Shown here piece after piece: positions 20,845 through 27,690 of a DNA stretch of 64,000 nt. This DNA comes from a virus. The notes under the pieces are model-generated. The model was given only the letters and a program-made list of their open reading frames with translations. It was not told where the DNA came from and ran no database searches. Location: positions 1 to 64,000 of the IMG/VR virus record IMGVR_UViG_3300032677_000023; one strand, written 5' to 3'. Within the stretch, counting starts at the first letter, position 1, and each line of letters begins with the position of its first letter. Made by a program: the position numbers and the translations under genes.

Positions 20845-21429
20845 TTATACGTTAGCGAGAACCTTTTGCGTCTTGAAGCAAAACCAACAAGTAGAAGGTG
20901 TTACTCCGACTTTCTCGTTAACGAGATGGTCTCTAACAGCCTTCATAATTCCTTGATAAGGATCTGCGAAATCGTGTCCAGCCAACAAACCACCAACTTT
21001 AACTTTTGGAAACCAAGCCAAAAGGTCTTTACGAAAAGATTCATAATCGTGAGAAGCGTCAATAAAGACAAAATCCAAAGACTCATCTTCGTAAAGACTA
21101 GCCGATTCTGTGCTATCTCCCTTAATTGCTTCGTAATGACCAACAACAGGCCTCATATTATCCTTAAAAACACCCAACAAACGACCCGCCTTATTGTCCG
21201 GATCAAACATCTGACCAGGTTCGATAACAGATCCGGTAAAATTATCGATACAATCTAACTTAATATCTTTACCGCTATTGATAATTTCTACAGCCAAAAA
21301 AGCAGAGCTCTGACCTTTCCAAGTACCTATTTCAACGAAATGAGCCTTGTCGGGCGCAGTATCAACTGCATACTTAAACATATCCGGATAATTAAACCAA
21401 CCTTCAACGTTCTGATAAAAATGTTCCAT
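20845..21429 (-). CDS. class I SAM-dependent methyltransferase (Methyltransf_24-like)
   Basis: 194 residues with FVEIGTWKGQSSAFLA (SAM motif I), LDCIDNFTGS, LDFVFIDASHDYESFRKDL and VGGLLAGHDFADPY. This set is typical of Methyltransf_24/cephalosporin hydroxylase-like enzymes that often act on sugars or small molecules. The target is unknown; its partner upstream is a 2OG oxygenase, so the pair may modify a glycan, base or protein. GGAGTTATAT precedes the ATG. Confidence 0.75.
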   Translation of the reverse strand: MEHFYQNVEGWFNYPDMFKYAVDTAPDKAHFVEIGTWKGQSSAFLAVEIINSGKDIKLDCIDNFTGSVIEPGQMFDPDNKAGRLLGVFKDNMRPVVGHYEAIKGDSTESASLYEDESLDFVFIDASHDYESFRKDLLAWFPKVKVGGLLAGHDFADPYQGIMKAVRDHLVNEKVGVTPSTCWFCFKTQKVLANV

Positions 21430-21441
21430 ATATAACTCCTA

Positions 21442-22113
21442 TTAATCCGTATCCATAACGATATCGCCCGATACCGCAATTCTATAATCATCTGAAGTGT
21501 AGAAAGGGTTAACTGAATGACCTAATCCTTTGGGGAACAGACAAATTATACCTTCATAAGGATGATCGACCGGAATAGGATGACTTCTAACTTGACCAAG
21601 AATATCTGTGTAATAAAAGACAAACATTGAAGCACACTTAAGAGTGGCCTTTGGAAAAACCGCTATTTCATCTTGAATATTATAAGGTATCTTCGTCCAG
21701 ATAACGAAAGAATAAACACCACCATGAATATGATGAGGATGAAATTCGTGCTTCTTTTGGAAGTTAGCCCAAACGTCTTTAAACTTAAACCGTCTTGGAT
21801 GCGAAGCAACGTTAACTACTTCGTTGATAAAATGCGGTTGCGATCTATGATTGTGTAAATCTATCAAGCTATTAATATAATCCAACAAAACTGGAGAAAG
21901 TTCTTTTGTAAAGTCATATTCTCTTGAAATGTTTGCAGTAAGTTTATAACCAGCTTCTACAGAACCTTCAAACTCTTTCTCAACAGCGCCGTCGGTTACT
22001 TCACGAACCTTAGACATTATATCTTCAGGAACTCTATGAAATACAACACCGTTATTAGGGAAAGTATAGAATAAGGCTTGATCGCCTTGTAAATTAGAAA
22101 TTTGATCTGCCAT
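21442..22113 (-). CDS. 2-oxoglutarate/Fe(II) oxygenase (TIGR02466-like)
   Basis: 223 residues from the ATG at 22113 (AAAGGTGAAC upstream). The iron ligands are likely H128 or H130 in HPHHIHGG and H199 in GLGHSVNP, with R211 in the YRIAVSGD segment binding 2-oxoglutarate. Proteins of this type are common in T4-like marine phages; their substrates are unknown. The late octamer at 22150-22157 precedes it. Confidence 0.78.
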   Translation of the reverse strand: MADQISNLQGDQALFYTFPNNGVVFHRVPEDIMSKVREVTDGAVEKEFEGSVEAGYKLTANISREYDFTKELSPVLLDYINSLIDLHNHRSQPHFINEVVNVASHPRRFKFKDVWANFQKKHEFHPHHIHGGVYSFVIWTKIPYNIQDEIAVFPKATLKCASMFVFYYTDILGQVRSHPIPVDHPYEGIICLFPKGLGHSVNPFYTSDDYRIAVSGDIVMDTD

Positions 22114-22149
22114 AATTTGTTCACCTTTAAGTATATTGATCAATATTAT

Positions 22150-22157
22150 TATTTATA
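22150..22157 (-). promoter_or_regulatory. T4-type late promoter (TATAAATA)
   Basis: Exact octamer 37 bases upstream of the oxygenase ATG; it should also transcribe the methyltransferase gene. Confidence 0.6.
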
Positions 22158-22161
22158 CGAT

Positions 22162-22240
22162 TGGTAGACCATATCAGATTCGAACTGATGTATGACAGAG
22201 ATTAAGAGTCTCCCGCTAAAACCAACTCAGCTAATGGTCC
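22162..22240 (-). tRNA. tRNA-Lys (anticodon CUU)
   Basis: Acceptor GGACCAT/ATGGTCT, anticodon stem GGAGA/TCTCT with loop CTCTTAA, T arm ATCAG/CTGAT, encoded CCA. Confidence 0.82.
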
Positions 22241-22246
22241 ATAAAC

Positions 22247-22330
22247 TGGTGCCGAGAGTAGGATTCGAACCTACCGTGTTATAAACGTCCGATTTACAGT
22301 CGGGTGCCCGGCCACTTAGGCGGTCTCGGC
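22247..22330 (-). tRNA. tRNA-Tyr (anticodon GUA)
   Basis: Type II tRNA with variable arm; acceptor GCCGAGA/TCTCGGC, loop CTGTAAA, T arm GTAGG/CCTAC, encoded CCA. Confidence 0.88.
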
Positions 22331-22335
22331 ATTAA

Positions 22336-22412
22336 TGGTCGGGGATGCAGGATTCGAACCTGCGACCTCTCGGTCCCAAACCGAGCGCACTATCAAGCTG
22401 TGCTAATCCCCG
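22336..22412 (-). tRNA. tRNA-Pro (anticodon UGG)
   Basis: Acceptor CGGGGAT/ATCCCCG, anticodon stem CTCGG/CCGAG with loop TTTGGGA, T arm GCAGG/CCTGC, encoded CCA. Confidence 0.9.
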
Positions 22413-22433
22413 TAAATTTTCTTACGTAGTAAT

Positions 22434-22509
22434 TGGAGGACCCACTCGGATTCGAACCGAGAACCTAGAGATTAAAAGTCACTTGCACCACCAATTGTGC
22501 TATGGGTCC
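22434..22509 (-). tRNA. tRNA-Lys (anticodon UUU)
   Basis: Acceptor GGACCCA/TGGGTCC, anticodon stem AGTGA/TCTCT with one T-T mismatch and loop CTTTTAA, T arm CTCGG/CCGAG, encoded CCA. First tRNA of the operon. Confidence 0.85.
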
Positions 22510-22514
22510 AACAC

Positions 22515-22568
22515 ATTAAGCTCTGACGACTCTTTTTGTTCAGATCAAGGACATCTGTCCAGCTTAAT
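22515..22568 (-). ncRNA. small closed hairpin RNA upstream of tRNA-Lys
   Basis: ATTAAGCT/AGCTTAAT closes a 54-base element with an inner GGACA/TGTCC hairpin. It sits 6 bases upstream of the first tRNA, and may be a stable RNA or a processing signal. Confidence 0.4.
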
Positions 22569-22570
22569 AA

Positions 22571-22690
22571 TTGTTTCTTCGTCAGCGTCACGAATACGCT
22601 TGTTTCGAGCAAGCCCTTCGGATTCAAGGTCACGACGTTCTAAAGAACTAATACTCGTGACGCTGACGAAGAAACAACCGAAGTTGTTTC
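22571..22690 (-). ncRNA. long-stem leader RNA of the tRNA operon
   Basis: Two 23-base arms (22571-22593 and 22655-22677) are exact complements and enclose 61 bases with GCTTG/CAAGC and GTTCT/AGAAC hairpins. The outer 8 bases of one arm (22671-22678) can instead pair with 22683-22690 around a UUCG loop. The element lies about 35 bases after the main promoter. Stable RNA, RNase III site or switch are all possible. Confidence 0.55.
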
Positions 22691-22728
22691 AACGTAATTC
22701 CTAACAATGTCAAACAGCCTATAAACTT

Positions 22729-22757
22729 ATATTATCTTAGGAGCGATTTAAAGTCAA
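22729..22757 (-). promoter_or_regulatory. main promoter of the tRNA operon
   Basis: On the - strand TTGACT (22752-22757), 17-base spacer, TAATAT (22729-22734), directly after the terminator of the HTH gene. It should transcribe the leader RNAs and the tRNA array. Confidence 0.75.
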
Positions 22758-22779
22758 CCCCTAATTTTACTCATTAAAA

Positions 22780-22803
22780 AAGGCGGGGATTTCGCCCCGC
22801 CTT
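22780..22803 (-). terminator. rho-independent terminator
   Basis: AAGGCGGGG and CCCCGCCTT with a 6-base loop, followed by a T-run on the - strand; it ends the HTH gene. Confidence 0.85.
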
Positions 22804-22827
22804 AAGAAGTTCTATTTCTAGAACCTT

Positions 22828-23085
22828 TTAGACGAGACCAGCCGCAATAGCCTTGTATCCTGCGGCGATAACTTGGCGTGACGGTGTACCGAAACGGTAC
22901 TTGTTTTTTACCACGCCTTTAGAATTCGTATGCTTATTACAGTAAATCGGATACCCTTCCATACGAAGAGAGTATACAACATCATGTGGATTAGCGACGT
23001 TATAACGAGCAGAAATCTGCTTAGCAGTAAGCTCTTCGCCGTTAAGGACCAACGCTGTATATACCTTATCAATCTTTGAATTCAT
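22828..23085 (-). CDS. winged-helix-like DNA-binding protein
   Basis: 85 residues; KVYTALVLNGEELTAKQISARYNVANPHDVVYSLRMEGYPIYCN reads as a helix-turn-helix with a following wing, the arrangement used by phage regulators that select on DNA. It has its own early promoter and terminator, suggesting an early transcriptional regulator. The ATG at 23085 has AGGAGA 5 bases upstream; the earlier ATG at 23103 lacks this spacing. Confidence 0.65.
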   Translation of the reverse strand: MNSKIDKVYTALVLNGEELTAKQISARYNVANPHDVVYSLRMEGYPIYCNKHTNSKGVVKNKYRFGTPSRQVIAAGYKAIAAGLV

Positions 23086-23112
23086 TCTTTTCTCCTGTTT
23101 CATTATTTAGTC

Positions 23113-23141
23113 ATTATAACTCGAGATTTATTAAAAGTCAA
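23113..23141 (-). promoter_or_regulatory. sigma70-type early promoter
   Basis: On the - strand TTGACT (23136-23141), 17-base spacer, TATAAT (23113-23118), 28 bases before the HTH gene start. Confidence 0.82.
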
Positions 23142-23159
23142 ATATTTTTTTGACTTTCA

Positions 23160-23573
23160 TCAGCCCCTTCTTGATTTAGAGCCGACTGTTGTCAAATCAG
23201 TTTCCGGCGTCGCGTATTGCAATCCACCTTTATTAAAGAGGGGCATAACCCGACTCGCCTTATCAAGAATCTGTTTCTGAACTTCAGAAGATTCTTTATG
23301 CAAGTTGGTCATAACTCCACGTTTAACACAGGAAGACGCATCACCCGACAATCCCGAAGAAACGTAATCGCTTTGATCAACTTTCATATACTCATTATAC
23401 CGCTCTTTAAATTTAAAGTCAAGGGCTTTTTTATCGGCTTTTTTGCCTTTTGTCATAGACAAAACCCAGGCTTCGTGTTTGGCGGTTGCCTCCGCAAGTT
23501 TCTTACTTTTAGAGGGCTTTCTTTTCTTTGTTCGCGTAGTAGTATAATACGCCGGTAAAAGATGCATCGTCAC
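23160..23573 (-). CDS. hypothetical early protein, Lys-rich
   Basis: 137 residues; a basic N-terminus (TRTKKRKPSKSKKLAEATAKHEAW) and no recognisable domain; the end is GSKSRRG. The GTG at 23573 has AGGAGG 6 bases upstream and is preferred over the ATG at 23567. A strong early promoter precedes it. Basic early proteins of this kind often bind nucleic acid or host machinery, but nothing specific can be said. Confidence 0.55.
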   Translation of the reverse strand: MTMHLLPAYYTTTRTKKRKPSKSKKLAEATAKHEAWVLSMTKGKKADKKALDFKFKERYNEYMKVDQSDYVSSGLSGDASSCVKRGVMTNLHKESSEVQKQILDKASRVMPLFNKGGLQYATPETDLTTVGSKSRRG

Positions 23574-23600
23574 AACGACCTCCTTTCAAACCATACACGT

Positions 23601-23629
23601 ATTATACCCTATGATTTTTTAGAAGTCAA
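23601..23629 (-). promoter_or_regulatory. sigma70-type early promoter
   Basis: On the - strand TTGACT (23624-23629), 17-base spacer, TATAAT (23601-23606), 28 bases before the start at 23573. Confidence 0.82.
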
Positions 23630-23854
23630 GTCATTTTTGAGGTAGAAATCATTTTTAGAAGAAATTTGTTCGATAATTTTTTCTAAAGAGTTTCTAACGC
23701 TTTCTCTAGCAGGCACGTATCTTTCTTCTTTGATACGGTTCATTTGTCTGTAGTTAGAATACTTCTCTTCCTCCCACATATCGTCTCTTGCGTCTATCAT
23801 TTCTTCAAGAGCGTCAATGAATTTATCTAAAGTTTTCTGATGCAGCCTCGACAT
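23609..23854 (-). CDS. hypothetical protein, coiled-coil-like
   Basis: 81 residues, nearly all predicted helix with heptad-like spacing (LDKFIDALEEMIDARDDMWEEEKYSNY). Its start overlaps the end of the upstream gene, and its end overlaps the early promoter of the next gene. No family recognised. Confidence 0.55.
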   Translation of the reverse strand: MSRLHQKTLDKFIDALEEMIDARDDMWEEEKYSNYRQMNRIKEERYVPARESVRNSLEKIIEQISSKNDFYLKNDLTSKKS

Positions 23855-24179
23855 CTTCGCTATCCTCCAAATCTTCGACGATTATATATTGAGCGTCTTT
23901 ATCAAGTTCTGCATAAGCTTCTAACAAAGTTCTAACCTTATTAAGACGATTGATTACTTTATTAATAGTTTTTTGAGAAACCTCGTCATTGTATCCTTCT
24001 TGAAGATCCATCAATACCGCGTCTAAATTACTATCGACCGAATAATCTATATGAAATTTTGTTATTTGGCCGTCTTTAGAAGCTGTTTGTAACTTAAGAG
24101 GAGGAAATAGAATCTTTTTAATTTCTTCTATTATTTTATCAGATGGAGTTGGCGGATCTTTCTTTAAGAATTTAAACAT
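23823..24179 (-). CDS. hypothetical protein downstream of regA
   Basis: 118 residues with an N-terminal FKFLKKDPPTPSDKIIEEIKKILFPP and an acidic C-terminus (VEDLEDSEDVEAAS). In T4 the DNA polymerase gene follows regA, but here this small gene takes its place. It is conserved in style with hypothetical proteins of other T4-like phages. No function. Confidence 0.55.
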   Translation of the reverse strand: MFKFLKKDPPTPSDKIIEEIKKILFPPLKLQTASKDGQITKFHIDYSVDSNLDAVLMDLQEGYNDEVSQKTINKVINRLNKVRTLLEAYAELDKDAQYIIVEDLEDSEDVEAASENFR

Positions 24180-24197
24180 AATATAATTTCCTTCTAA

Positions 24198-24596
24198 TCA
24201 ATTCTTTTTTCTACCCATATTATACTTAGCCTCTAAAATCCAATCTTTTTTCTCTTTATGATTGATAATTTTGATTTGACTCATTGGAGAAATTGGTTCT
24301 TTAATCTTTTGCGGTTCCACCACTTTCAACAATCCCCAATCTTCCAAAAGGCTGACGATCTTATTACGGCGTCCTTTATCTTCATCTGAAAAATTTGAAG
24401 GCTTACCGTCTATCGAAAACATTTCTTTGAAATGGACGATATAATATTTTCCTTGTTTGTGAAAAATATGACAAGATTGATATAACTTTTTATCTTTTCT
24501 AGAAGCGACACCAATACGAGTTAGAGTTTCTTTAATTTTAAGAAAATCTTCTTCTTCCGCTATTTTCACTTCAATCAACGAATCTAGAATATTCAT
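24198..24596 (-). CDS. regA: RegA translational repressor
   Basis: 132 residues closely following T4 RegA: LIEVKIAEEEDFLKIKETLTRIGVASRKDKKLYQSCHIFHKQGKYYIVHFKEMF, then LLEDWGLL and a C-terminal YNMG. RegA binds early mRNAs over the ribosome-binding site and represses translation, including that of the clamp-loader genes. The T4 order 45-44-62-regA is kept, with an oxygenase gene inserted before it. Confidence 0.93.
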   Translation of the reverse strand: MNILDSLIEVKIAEEEDFLKIKETLTRIGVASRKDKKLYQSCHIFHKQGKYYIVHFKEMFSIDGKPSNFSDEDKGRRNKIVSLLEDWGLLKVVEPQKIKEPISPMSQIKIINHKEKKDWILEAKYNMGRKKN

Positions 24597-24613
24597 ATTT
24601 GCCTCTTTTCTTA

Positions 24614-25624
24614 TTATTTTACATTATTATACCATAAATTATAAAGGTTAGGGTATTTTTCTATATTTAGGCTTTTTTGATCTTCTAAATTTGCACACTC
24701 AATATACTTGAGATTCAATATAATATCATCATCAAGTTTAATAAACGAACCATCATTAAACTCTATATTATTATCAACATAAGTTTCCAACGTTTTTGGT
24801 CTATTGATTCTAGAAAAATATGAAACCAATTCAAAAGTCTTTTCGCCAAATTCATTTATAATTAAGTCTTTATCTTCTAATTTTAAAAGTTGATTTCTGT
24901 ATATTGTCGTACCAAAAACAGAATGTAATCCAGCCGCAAAACATACATGTTCAGGTAAATTACCATTTTCCAATAATTGATAGGTTCTAACCAGATGATC
25001 GTGTAATGAACCTATCATATGATTATAATTCAGCGCATTATGTTTAACAAGAAATCTACTTAATTTTTCAAAATTATCAGAACGTTTTCTTCTAAATTTA
25101 AACATTAATGTTTTTCTCAAACCATTATATTTTCTAGAAACGCCACGTGCGCAATGTTGTATGTTTGATTGAAAAATAACAACACGATTCTTTTTTGGTA
25201 TTACAGAAAAAACTTCTTCGTTTGGTGTTATGAAAGATGTTTCTCCACCCCAATCAAATTCCCATTTACCCTCAACCAAATAAAATACAAAAGTAATTTC
25301 GTCAGATCGGGTACTATCTGTATGATAATAACCATCAACTCCAAAAGTATGTCCTCCTATATAACATCTAATTAAAACAGTATTATCTAAAATATCAATT
25401 TTATCAGTTATATAATTTTTAACGTGTAATAAAAATTCAGGAATATTGTTGGAAACATCTGATAAATTTTTACTATTAGTTTTTCCAAAATCTAAAAACC
25501 AATGGCCATGTGGGTCGTTTTGCTCATGAGAAAGCCAACCATATCTCATTGGCGAATTATTATAATCCTTGAGCAATTTGTTTAATATTTCTTCGGTAAA
25601 AAAATTATCTAAAACTTTCATCAT
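24614..25624 (-). CDS. 2OG/Fe(II) oxygenase fused to HD-like DUF6817 domain
   Basis: Residues 1-180 form a prolyl-hydroxylase-type domain with H101xD103 (YHTDSTRSD), H157 (NIQHCARG) and basic 2-oxoglutarate ligand candidates R163 or R170. Residues 190-330 contain SLHDHLVRTYQLL, HVCFAAGLHSVFGTTIY and TFELVSYFSRI, resembling the HD-like DUF6817 domain. Oxygenase-HD fusions are known in natural-product and nucleotide modification. The gene separates gp62 from regA and is coupled to gp62 by an ATGA overlap, so it is expressed with the replication genes. Substrate unknown. Confidence 0.72.
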   Translation of the reverse strand: MMKVLDNFFTEEILNKLLKDYNNSPMRYGWLSHEQNDPHGHWFLDFGKTNSKNLSDVSNNIPEFLLHVKNYITDKIDILDNTVLIRCYIGGHTFGVDGYYHTDSTRSDEITFVFYLVEGKWEFDWGGETSFITPNEEVFSVIPKKNRVVIFQSNIQHCARGVSRKYNGLRKTLMFKFRRKRSDNFEKLSRFLVKHNALNYNHMIGSLHDHLVRTYQLLENGNLPEHVCFAAGLHSVFGTTIYRNQLLKLEDKDLIINEFGEKTFELVSYFSRINRPKTLETYVDNNIEFNDGSFIKLDDDIILNLKYIECANLEDQKSLNIEKYPNLYNLWYNNVK

Positions 25625-26004
25625 TTATCTAAACCACCTTTTTCTAATTTTTTCTTTATTTCCTTCAATTGTTCTTTGGAAAGAATAAAAGATGCAGTCT
25701 TAGCTTTATTATAATTATATCCAAAATATTCTTGAATGGCTTCAATATTGCTATCTTTTTCTTTCTTGGCCCACTTACTATTAGTTCTTTTTGTTGGGCG
25801 TATAATATTTATGAAATAATCGAATTGAAGTTTTTTGTCTAAATGACCGTTAAGATTCATTTCTTGAGCGTGAAGTATAGTGTCTTTATGATACGACAAG
25901 GCTCTATTAGTTAGAAACGGAGAATATGATTTCTCCGTCACTTCGTCAACTATAAGATTTTTCTTTGAATAAAGAATAGAATTTACATAATCAAAAGGGT
26001 TCAT
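25621..26004 (-). CDS. 62: clamp-loader small subunit gp62
   Basis: 127 residues. NRALSYHKDTILHAQEMNLNGHLDKKLQFDYFINIIRPTKR followed by KWAKKEKDSNIEAIQEYF matches the T4 gp62 core (MNxxGxLDxxxxFxYLxxxxxxxKRxxKWAK). It complexes with gp44 to load the gp45 clamp. The ATG at 26004 overlaps the gp44 stop as TAATG, as expected for translational coupling. Shorter than T4 gp62 (187 residues), like many distant relatives. Confidence 0.85.
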   Translation of the reverse strand: MNPFDYVNSILYSKKNLIVDEVTEKSYSPFLTNRALSYHKDTILHAQEMNLNGHLDKKLQFDYFINIIRPTKRTNSKWAKKEKDSNIEAIQEYFGYNYNKAKTASFILSKEQLKEIKKKLEKGGLDK

Positions 26005-26942
26005 TAGTTGAATTCCAAATTGATCATAATTTCCGTTAGACAAGCCATAAGATTAATTTCCTGATCCGCAACGAAAGCCGCTTGATATTGATATTTACCC
26101 AATATCAACACCAGTTGAGCTACATCGGTAGGAGGGAGAAATTCTGAGGCTGTATCATACAACTGACGAAATATACTGTTCTGATCATTATCAAGATTTT
26201 CCCCAACCCATTTACGTAGCCCAGAAAAATTCTTTTCCTTGAGCATAGAAACCAGTTCCTTGATAGAAACTTGTTGTAGGTTAGCCAAAATACCAGAATC
26301 AATTTTACCCGTCGCCGAATAACGCTGAAGCTCGTTAAGAACTCTACGCCAATCAGGAAAATGTTTTTGAATTACTTCTGCGACGACAGCTTTATCGAAT
26401 TCTATGTTTTCAGAATTAAGAATGTTTGACACTCGCTTCATAAACTGCATCGCGAGTTTCGCCATTTCTTTTTTACCGATTTTAAAGTCGATAACCGAAC
26501 AACGAGAATGAAGAGGCTCGATAATCCTATTTTTAAAGTTACAAGTAAGAATAAACCCGCAATTTCTAGAAAACTCTTCCATGAAGTTACGAAGAGCCGG
26601 TTGAGTCGAATTGGCGTTTAGATAATCCGCCTCATCAAGAATAACATACTTACGCCCTCCAGAAAGAGAAACAGATGAAGCGAAGTTTAGGATTTCGTTT
26701 CTAAGAGTGTCGATATTACCATTCATAGAACCGTTAATAACAATGTAATCACAACCAAGCTGTTCTAACATTGCTCTAGCTACCGTTGTTTTACCAACAC
26801 CGGCAGAACCAGAAAGAATAAGGTTTGGAATATTTTGTTGATCTACAAACTGTTGAAAAACAGCTTTTAATTCAATCGGAAGGATAGTTTCTTCTATAGT
26901 TTTTGGGCGATACTTCTCGACCCACAGGAACTCTTCTCTCAT
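26004..26942 (-). CDS. 44: sliding-clamp loader ATPase gp44
   Basis: 312 residues of the AAA+ clamp-loader family: VEKYRPKTIEETI, Walker A GSAGVGKTTVAR, Walker B YVILDEADYLN, sensor ILTCNFKNRIIEPLHSRC with the arginine finger in the SRC motif. It opens and loads the gp45 clamp. A promoter (TTTACC-N17-TATAAT) lies at 26976-27004 and GGAGATATATT precedes the ATG. Confidence 0.95.
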   Translation of the reverse strand: MREEFLWVEKYRPKTIEETILPIELKAVFQQFVDQQNIPNLILSGSAGVGKTTVARAMLEQLGCDYIVINGSMNGNIDTLRNEILNFASSVSLSGGRKYVILDEADYLNANSTQPALRNFMEEFSRNCGFILTCNFKNRIIEPLHSRCSVIDFKIGKKEMAKLAMQFMKRVSNILNSENIEFDKAVVAEVIQKHFPDWRRVLNELQRYSATGKIDSGILANLQQVSIKELVSMLKEKNFSGLRKWVGENLDNDQNSIFRQLYDTASEFLPPTDVAQLVLILGKYQYQAAFVADQEINLMACLTEIMINLEFN

Positions 26943-26975
26943 AATATATCTCCATGATAAAAAAAGAGGAACTAT

Positions 26976-27004
26976 ATTATAGCCCCTCCCAAGTCAAAGG
27001 TAAA
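26976..27004 (-). promoter_or_regulatory. probable promoter for gp44-gp62-regA
   Basis: On the - strand TTTACC (26999-27004), 17-base spacer, TATAAT (26976-26981). The -35 is weak compared with the early set. Confidence 0.5.
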
Positions 27005-27005
27005 C

Positions 27006-27659
27006 TTAGAAAGTTGAAGACTGCTCTACTGCAATCCAATAATCAGCTTCCTTGCCCTTAAAGCAAGAAATACCTTTAGAACAAATACTAACTTCATAAT
27101 CTCCAGGGATGATCTTGATATTTTCAGACTTAAAAATAGCCTTAAAAGTTTTATTGGTTGTTCCGATTTCAACAGAATACACATCACCAGAAGGATTCTT
27201 GGTGTCGGCGGCTTGCAAGCTAATTAGCTTTCCGTCACCAACAACGACAATTTCCGGAAGTCCCAAAACGCCAGCAGCCTTTTCAACGTCCTTCAAATTA
27301 TCATTGGTTAGAGTGAAAGTAACGTCGATAGAAGGAAGCTTGATTTCCTTTTCCGGAGTCTTAGTAATCGTGCTTTCGTCGGCATAAGTATAATGAGTGC
27401 TCTTGTTGGCGTCGAAAATATTAACGTACTTATCATTGAAATCTAGTTCGGGGTTGTTGAACAAACTCAATGCAGAAATAAAACGATCAAGATTATAGAT
27501 CGCAAAACGCTTATCAAATTCAGTTGTTACCGTCGCCTTTGCCATAATAGTCTTAGACGTCGAAATAGTCTTCAATGTATTACCTTCCTGAATTACGATA
27601 GAAGGATTAATCTTTGCGAAGTTCTTAAGTACATTAATTGTATTAGTATCAATCTTCAT
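27006..27659 (-). CDS. 45: sliding clamp gp45
   Basis: 217 residues with the two-domain beta/alpha layout of gp45: MKIDTNTINVLKNFAKINPSI near the start, FDKRFAIYNLDRFISALSLF in domain 1 and GDYEVSICSKGISCFKG near the C-terminus. It acts as the polymerase processivity clamp and, with gp55, in late transcription. Adjacent to gp44 as in T4. Confidence 0.93.
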   Translation of the reverse strand: MKIDTNTINVLKNFAKINPSIVIQEGNTLKTISTSKTIMAKATVTTEFDKRFAIYNLDRFISALSLFNNPELDFNDKYVNIFDANKSTHYTYADESTITKTPEKEIKLPSIDVTFTLTNDNLKDVEKAAGVLGLPEIVVVGDGKLISLQAADTKNPSGDVYSVEIGTTNKTFKAIFKSENIKIIPGDYEVSICSKGISCFKGKEADYWIAVEQSSTF

Positions 27660-27690
27660 AATTTATTCACCTTTCGTTAATTTAAATATT

